Shown: in pieces, positions 40,535 through 44,758 of the stretch
Layout: each line of letters begins with the position of its first letter
Position numbering within the stretch: position 1 is the stretch's first letter
Program-made: the position numbers and the translations under genes
The notes under the pieces: generated by a model
Databases searched by the model: none
What the model was told of the DNA's origin: nothing
What the model saw: only the letters and a program-made list of their open reading frames with translations
NCBI GenBank assembly: GCA_017518935.1
Contig: JAFWTK010000076.1
Span: 1 to 44,758 of the forward strand
Direction of reading: 5' to 3'
DNA: 44,758 bases
Source: Prevotella sp.
GTDB lineage: Bacteria; Bacteroidota; Bacteroidia; Bacteroidales; Bacteroidaceae

Positions 40535-41026
40535 TTATGCGTATTTTCGCAAGTATTGACGTACCGCCTTCCTGGCGGTACCCAGTCGGTGTTCTACAGA
40601 CTTATAGCCCTCACCTAACGTCTGAGAGATTTCGCTGACCTTCATCCCACCATAGATATGCAGGCGGTAGACCTCACGGCAATTCTCTGGAATACGGGCC
40701 AGCCCACGTTCCAACAGTTCCGTCAGTTCTCTGGCAGAAAACACCGATTCCATCGAGTCGTCCTCTTCCGAAGAGCCTTGGATGAAATGCTCAAACTCCT
40801 CATGGCTACGACGACGGCGATAGTAGTCTGTTATCAGGTTGCGTGCCATCGTATAGACTAAGGCCGGCAAAGTGATTGCCGTAATCATCTTGTCAGAAGT
40901 CAGAAGGCGCAGGAAGACATTCTGGACAATGTCTTCCGACTCTTCCGAGCCACCGAGACGACTGCTGACAAATGCCAGCAGTTCGTCACGATGATCCGTA
41001 TAATATGTCTCAATGAGGTTACTCAT
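40535..41026 (-). CDS. ECF-type RNA polymerase sigma factor coupled to GH43
   Basis: 163 aa. Region 2: HRDELLAFVSSRLGGSEESE, DIVQNVFLRLL; region 4: LARIPENCREVYRLHIYGGM, KVSEISQTLGEGYKSVEHRLGTARKAVRQYL with a helix-turn-helix. Its start codon overlaps the GH43 stop by 8 nt (ATGAGTAA), so translation is coupled to the hydrolase. There is no anti-sigma gene beside it. It is last in the GPH symporter-GH43-sigma operon, which suggests sugar-linked control, but that is inference. Confidence 0.9.
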   Translation of the reverse strand: MSNLIETYYTDHRDELLAFVSSRLGGSEESEDIVQNVFLRLLTSDKMITAITLPALVYTMARNLITDYYRRRRSHEEFEHFIQGSSEEDDSMESVFSARELTELLERGLARIPENCREVYRLHIYGGMKVSEISQTLGEGYKSVEHRLGTARKAVRQYLRKYA

Positions 41027-42020
41027 TTATCACTTTTTGAATCGTTCCGTCCTCATTGTAGAACAGGCGCTGTACCTTCAATGAGCGCAGATGGGTAATG
41101 TCGTTAGAGGGTACACAGTCGTGGTAGAACAGGAACCACTCACCCTTATACTGCACAATGCTGTGGTGGGTTGTCCAACCAACCACGGGATCGAGAATCA
41201 CGCCTTGATAGGTGAACGGGCCATAGGGGTTATCACCGATGGCATAGCAGAGGAAGTGACTGTCACCCGTAGAATAACTGAAATAGTACTTACCATTGTA
41301 TTTGTGCATCCACGAAGCCTCGAAGAAGCGGTGCGGATCACCAGCCTTCAAAGGCTGACCGTCCTTGTCGAGGATAATCACATTACGTGGAGCCTCAGCA
41401 AACTGCATCACATCACCATTCAGGCGCACCACGAAACTGGGCAGTGCCGGGATGTCGGCAGGCGCGAAGAGTTGGGTCTTCTTATCAGCGGCTGGGCCAA
41501 GGTCGATACCTTCCTTCACCAACTTCTCAGGAGCCTGATACCACTGGAGTTGTCCGCCCCAAAGACCACCGAAATAGATGTAGATTTCTCCATCGTCATC
41601 CTTGAACACGCAGGGGTCGATACTCATGGAGCCACGGATAGGCTCATCGTTCGGAATGAACGGACCTTCGGGCTTGTCAGCCACAGCCACACCAAGATGG
41701 AACACACCGTTGTAGTCCTTGGCAGAGAAGATCAGGTAGTATTTGCCATCCTTCTCAACGACGTCATTGTCCCACATCTGCTTCTCAGCCCATTTTACCT
41801 GCTCTACATCGAGGATCTTACCATGATCAGTCACCTCGCCGTTTTCGATATCGTCCATGGAGAGCACATGATAGTCCTTCATCTGGAAGTGTCCGCCATC
41901 GTCGTCGAAGGCAGCACCAGCCTCCCAGTCGTGGGAAGGATAGACATATAATCGCCCATTAAACACATTGGCAGCGGGATCTGCCATATAATCACTCGGG
42001 AAAAGATAACGTGGTTTCAT
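41019..42020 (-). CDS. Glycoside hydrolase family 43 enzyme (beta-xylosidase/arabinofuranosidase-like)
   Basis: 333 aa, five-bladed beta-propeller family. Catalytic candidates: Asp14 in DYMADPAANVF (base), Asp in MSIDPCVFKDDDG (pKa modulator) and Glu in FFEASWMHKYNGKYYFSYS (acid). No signal peptide, so it acts in the cytoplasm on imported oligosaccharides. ATG at 42020 is used rather than GTG at 42026. It follows the GPH symporter gene by 36 nt on the same strand, an arrangement like the xylan-oligosaccharide genes of rumen Prevotella. The exact sugar bond cut is not certain. Confidence 0.9.
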   Translation of the reverse strand: MKPRYLFPSDYMADPAANVFNGRLYVYPSHDWEAGAAFDDDGGHFQMKDYHVLSMDDIENGEVTDHGKILDVEQVKWAEKQMWDNDVVEKDGKYYLIFSAKDYNGVFHLGVAVADKPEGPFIPNDEPIRGSMSIDPCVFKDDDGEIYIYFGGLWGGQLQWYQAPEKLVKEGIDLGPAADKKTQLFAPADIPALPSFVVRLNGDVMQFAEAPRNVIILDKDGQPLKAGDPHRFFEASWMHKYNGKYYFSYSTGDSHFLCYAIGDNPYGPFTYQGVILDPVVGWTTHHSIVQYKGEWFLFYHDCVPSNDITHLRSLKVQRLFYNEDGTIQKVINE

Positions 42021-42056
42021 AATCACAAATTATTTAAATTAGACATTGTACTGTTA

Positions 42057-43517
42057 TCAATAATCTTTATCGTCATGACTGGCCTGACGGCGTCTGGAAG
42101 CCAGTTCCGCCTGCATACCCTCATTATACTCTTTGGTGATGGGATAGAAATAGAGGGCCAGGACACCGATGCCAAACAGGATGGCGGGCAGGATACTGGA
42201 CACCAGACGGATACCAATCATCGCACTCTCGTTCTGCGCACTCACATTACCCGGCACATAACCAAAGGCGGAAATGATGACACCAGCAATGGCACCACCC
42301 GTACCGAGACCGACCTTCAAAGCCATCACGATACCTGAGAAGCAGAAACCTGTGGCACGACGGTGACTCTCATACTCAATATGGTCGGCCACATCGGCAA
42401 TCATCGCCCACAACAATGGAACGGTCGGAGCGTATGCCAGTGACTTCAGGACATTCAGCACGAATACCAGACTGACATCCGTCGGAGAGGGGATATAGAA
42501 CATGGCCGAGAAAATGGCTGTCAGAAAGAGACAGACCATAAAGGTCTTTCTTTTACCATACTTATTGGCCAGATACTGCGACAGGAAGATGATACCTACA
42601 AACTGCACCACCGCACTAATCATGTTAAATACGGAGAAGCCCACAGAATAGGCCTCCGTCGGATTATCGGTCAACTTGAAGAAATGCAGGAAATCATAGA
42701 GCGACTTCTGATCGATATTATACTGGAAATAGAAGTTCATGGCCGAACCCCACATCGCTAATGTGATAAAGAGTGAGAAGGTCAGGACGAACATGATGTT
42801 CCAAGGCACATTCGATACCGTCTGCCTGACATCCTCCTTGATATTCATCTTCTGAGTGGGAGGCGGTTGGATGCGCTCCTTAGACACCATGAAGGTAATC
42901 ATAAAGAAGATAAAGGCTATCACGGAGAAAATACCGATGGTATAAACCCAGCCATGCTGCAAGTCCTCCCCGTTATTTCCGAAATGGTCGACCAACGGCA
43001 ACGTGAGTCCCTGAACGAAGAACTGGGCGATAATCACAGCCACGAAACGGATGGTTGTGATGTTCGTACGCTCCTTGATATCACTCGTAATAACACCACC
43101 CAACGAAGTGTATGGGATATTGTTGAATGAGTAGACCGTCATCAGCAACAGGTAGGAGATGGTTGCATAGGTGGCCACCATACCCTTATCCTCGATACCC
43201 GGATTATAGAACGCAAGGACATAGAACACGCAGAAAGGAACGGCTGTCCACAGGATCCAGGGACGGAACTTACCCCAACGGGTGTTCGTCCTGTCAGCCA
43301 TTATCCCAATGAGGGGATCAATCACGATGGCAGAGAGACTGGCTATCAACAAAACACTGCCAGCCACAGCCCCATCCAGTCCAAAGACATCCGTATAGAA
43401 CTTCAACTGGAAGATGACCATCATCTGGAACACGAGATTGGCAGCGGCGTCACCCAAAGAGTAACCCACTTTCTCGCCCAATGAGACTTTTTGCTGTTTA
43501 TCGTTCTTTAAAGCCAT
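42057..43517 (-). CDS. GPH-family sugar:cation symporter (MFS)
   Basis: 486 aa, about 12 transmembrane helices. The start region VSLGEKVGYSLGDAAANLVF and the loop DPLIGIMADRTNTRWGKFRP are hallmarks of glycoside-pentoside-hexuronide:cation symporters (MelB/XylP/XynD type). It should import short oligosaccharides or xylosides for the GH43 enzyme encoded next. ATG at 43517 is preferred over TTG at 43526. A TAACTTTG box lies 17 nt upstream (43542-43535), and the region is shared with the divergent esterase gene. Confidence 0.92.
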   Translation of the reverse strand: MALKNDKQQKVSLGEKVGYSLGDAAANLVFQMMVIFQLKFYTDVFGLDGAVAGSVLLIASLSAIVIDPLIGIMADRTNTRWGKFRPWILWTAVPFCVFYVLAFYNPGIEDKGMVATYATISYLLLMTVYSFNNIPYTSLGGVITSDIKERTNITTIRFVAVIIAQFFVQGLTLPLVDHFGNNGEDLQHGWVYTIGIFSVIAFIFFMITFMVSKERIQPPPTQKMNIKEDVRQTVSNVPWNIMFVLTFSLFITLAMWGSAMNFYFQYNIDQKSLYDFLHFFKLTDNPTEAYSVGFSVFNMISAVVQFVGIIFLSQYLANKYGKRKTFMVCLFLTAIFSAMFYIPSPTDVSLVFVLNVLKSLAYAPTVPLLWAMIADVADHIEYESHRRATGFCFSGIVMALKVGLGTGGAIAGVIISAFGYVPGNVSAQNESAMIGIRLVSSILPAILFGIGVLALYFYPITKEYNEGMQAELASRRRQASHDDKDY

Positions 43518-43534
43518 AAAAATCAATCTGGCTG

Positions 43535-43542
43535 CAAAGTTA
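43535..43542 (-). promoter_or_regulatory. Symporter operon promoter -7 box
   Basis: TAACTTTG on the minus strand, 17 nt before the start at 43517. No clear -33. Confidence 0.5.
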
Positions 43543-43648
43543 ATAAAAACAGGACAATGTGCCGTTTTGAAATGTTACAGATGCTTTTCGTTATGTTTCA
43601 TTTGGAAAGAAAAAGGAAAGAATCCGCCATTTCAACGCAGGAATTTGC

Positions 43649-43656
43649 TATATTTG
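43649..43656 (+). promoter_or_regulatory. Promoter -7 box of the second esterase gene
   Basis: TATATTTG, 28 nt before the ATG at 43685; no clear -33. Confidence 0.5.
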
Positions 43657-43684
43657 CACAAAAATCTGACAGATTACCAACTTT

Positions 43685-44758
43685 ATGAATAAAGCACTTC
43701 TTATCGTCGCAGCATTCCTGTGCGCATCATTGGCCGAGGCGAAGGTCAGCCTCCCCCAGTTATTCCAGTCAGGAATGGTTCTTCAACGAGGCAAGGCCAT
43801 CCCCGTCTGGGGTAAGGCTGATGCTGGCGAGTCTGTAAGAATCCTTTTTAATAAAAAACAATACACCACATCGGCAGACACCAACGGCAAATGGCGCATC
43901 GACCTGCCAAAGATGAAGGCTGGAGGCCCTTATCAATTATCGGTCAACGATCTCGTCATCGATAATGTGATGATTGGCGATGTGTGGCTTCTGTCAGGAC
44001 AGTCTAACATCGATGTCCATATCGAACGCGTCTATCCGCAGTATGTCCAGGAGGTTGACAACTACGAGAATCCCCAAATCAGACTGTTCCGTGTGCAGAA
44101 TGAGACGGCCACCCACGGTGTGAAGGACGATATCCGTCCCACAAGCATCAACTGGAAGCCACTGAACAAGCAGAATGCGTGGCCTTTCTCTGCCGTCGGC
44201 TATTTCCTTGGCAAACGGATGTTCGAGAAGACCGGTGTAGCACAGGGTGTCATCGTCAACAGTTGGGGTGGAACGCCCATCGAGGCATGGATCTCGAAGG
44301 ACTCTTTAGAGAGAGACTACCCGATGTTGGTGAAACGGGCAGCGTTCTATGAGAACGACAACTACATTCGAGCACAGATGCAGGCCAATGGTGAAGCCAG
44401 CAGACGATGGAACGAAATACTTGAAAAGGCAGACGATGTTCAGACTTATCCACAACCTTCCTGTCAGGATGCCGACTGGCAGACCATTAACCAGAACGAT
44501 TGGAGTTGGCGAGGGACGGGCTCCATCTGGCTCCGTCAGCATATCCAGATAGACAAGGCCCATGCTGGCAAGCCTGCCCGTCTGTTGTTAGGTACCCTCT
44601 ACGATCAGGACATTACTTATCTGAATGGCAAGCAGATAGGAAGCACAGGCTACCAATATCCCCCACGCCGCTATGACATCCCAGAGGGTCTGCTCCAAGA
44701 AGGCGACAATGTGATTGCCATCCGTTTCATCAACAAAAACGGTGCTGTGCATTTCATC
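43685..44758 (+). CDS. Sialate O-acetylesterase-like (SASA family) protein, N-terminal part
   Basis: Partial: 358 codons to the right edge, no stop reached. Signal peptide MNKALLIVAAFLCASLAEA, then KVSLPQLFQSGMVLQRGKAI as in the family, LSGQSNIDVHIERV with the nucleophile Ser, and VNSWGGTPIEAW. From about residue 270 a jelly-roll segment (WRGTGSIWLRQHIQI, GTLYDQDITYLNGKQIG) like the N-terminal domain of GH2 enzymes is inserted in the hydrolase, as in the esterases called XynE-like in Prevotella xylan loci. It is divergent from the symporter-GH43 operon and probably deacetylates the same polysaccharide; the substrate is inferred. Much more divergent from the copy at 1752 than a recent duplicate would be. 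Confidence 0.86.
   Translation, partial: MNKALLIVAAFLCASLAEAKVSLPQLFQSGMVLQRGKAIPVWGKADAGESVRILFNKKQYTTSADTNGKWRIDLPKMKAGGPYQLSVNDLVIDNVMIGDVWLLSGQSNIDVHIERVYPQYVQEVDNYENPQIRLFRVQNETATHGVKDDIRPTSINWKPLNKQNAWPFSAVGYFLGKRMFEKTGVAQGVIVNSWGGTPIEAWISKDSLERDYPMLVKRAAFYENDNYIRAQMQANGEASRRWNEILEKADDVQTYPQPSCQDADWQTINQNDWSWRGTGSIWLRQHIQIDKAHAGKPARLLLGTLYDQDITYLNGKQIGSTGYQYPPRRYDIPEGLLQEGDNVIAIRFINKNGAVHFI

Noticed and set aside
41091-41951. 286-codon plus-strand ORF opposite GH43
   Set aside because: Antisense shadow of a well-supported gene; no domain recognised.

Overview
The window looks like chromosomal DNA of a Prevotella-type member of the Bacteroidetes (Bacteroidota), probably from gut or rumen. 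The signs are Bacteroidetes-type promoters (-33 TTTG, -7 TAnnTTTG, 20-nt gap), weak ribosome-binding sites, surface-type lipoproteins with LruC/DUF4842 domains, an S46 dipeptidyl-peptidase, sialate-esterase-like proteins, a TopA without zinc fingers, and a GH43/GPH-symporter pair like those in Prevotella xylan loci. The genus is inferred; no rRNA is present.

Layout. 1-394 is the 5' part of pnp on the minus strand. 576-3742 holds a cysteine-less TlpA-like lipoprotein, a sialate O-acetylesterase-like protein and a NUDIX hydrolase. 3830-9313 is a tight operon topA-aroK-speA-argB in which every junction is a 4-nt ATGA overlap. It ends at a clear terminator and is followed by an ECF sigma factor with a small membrane partner. 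10515-12236 (minus) is ribF plus a CPBP protease, and a CAU-anticodon tRNA lies at 12330-12403.

12413-23641 is the accessory heart of the window. It holds four LruC-domain lipoproteins and one large secreted Ig-like protein. The last two lipoproteins share nearly the same N-terminus, LruC C-terminus and 3' hairpin but have unrelated middles. A 777-bp gap follows (23642-24418) with several repeat families and a free-standing promoter-terminator unit whose end resembles the 3' ends of the LruC genes.

24419-31887 is a plus-strand run: a SpmA/SpmB-like nucleoside-recognition membrane protein, a polysaccharide flippase, an S46 DPP7-type peptidase and a GH2 enzyme. Then come a LOG-family protein (minus), a DEAD-box helicase, a PfkB sugar kinase (minus), an M16 peptidase, ndk and a lone dCache sensor (both minus), queC and a 5'-nucleotidase. 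The right end carries a minus-strand operon GPH symporter-GH43-ECF sigma, divergent from a second esterase-like gene that runs off the window. This end is probably for uptake and breakdown of xylan-type oligosaccharides.

The main non-obvious signals are: (i) four genes whose -7 box sits exactly 8 nt before the start codon, implying leaderless or nearly leaderless mRNAs; (ii) A+T-rich short repeats read in frame inside three proteins, in one case forming a signal peptide; (iii) the modular LruC cluster with its repeated 3' ends and an orphan ~95-nt transcript unit; (iv) a sigma factor translationally coupled to a glycoside hydrolase. No transposase, integrase, CRISPR array or rRNA was seen.
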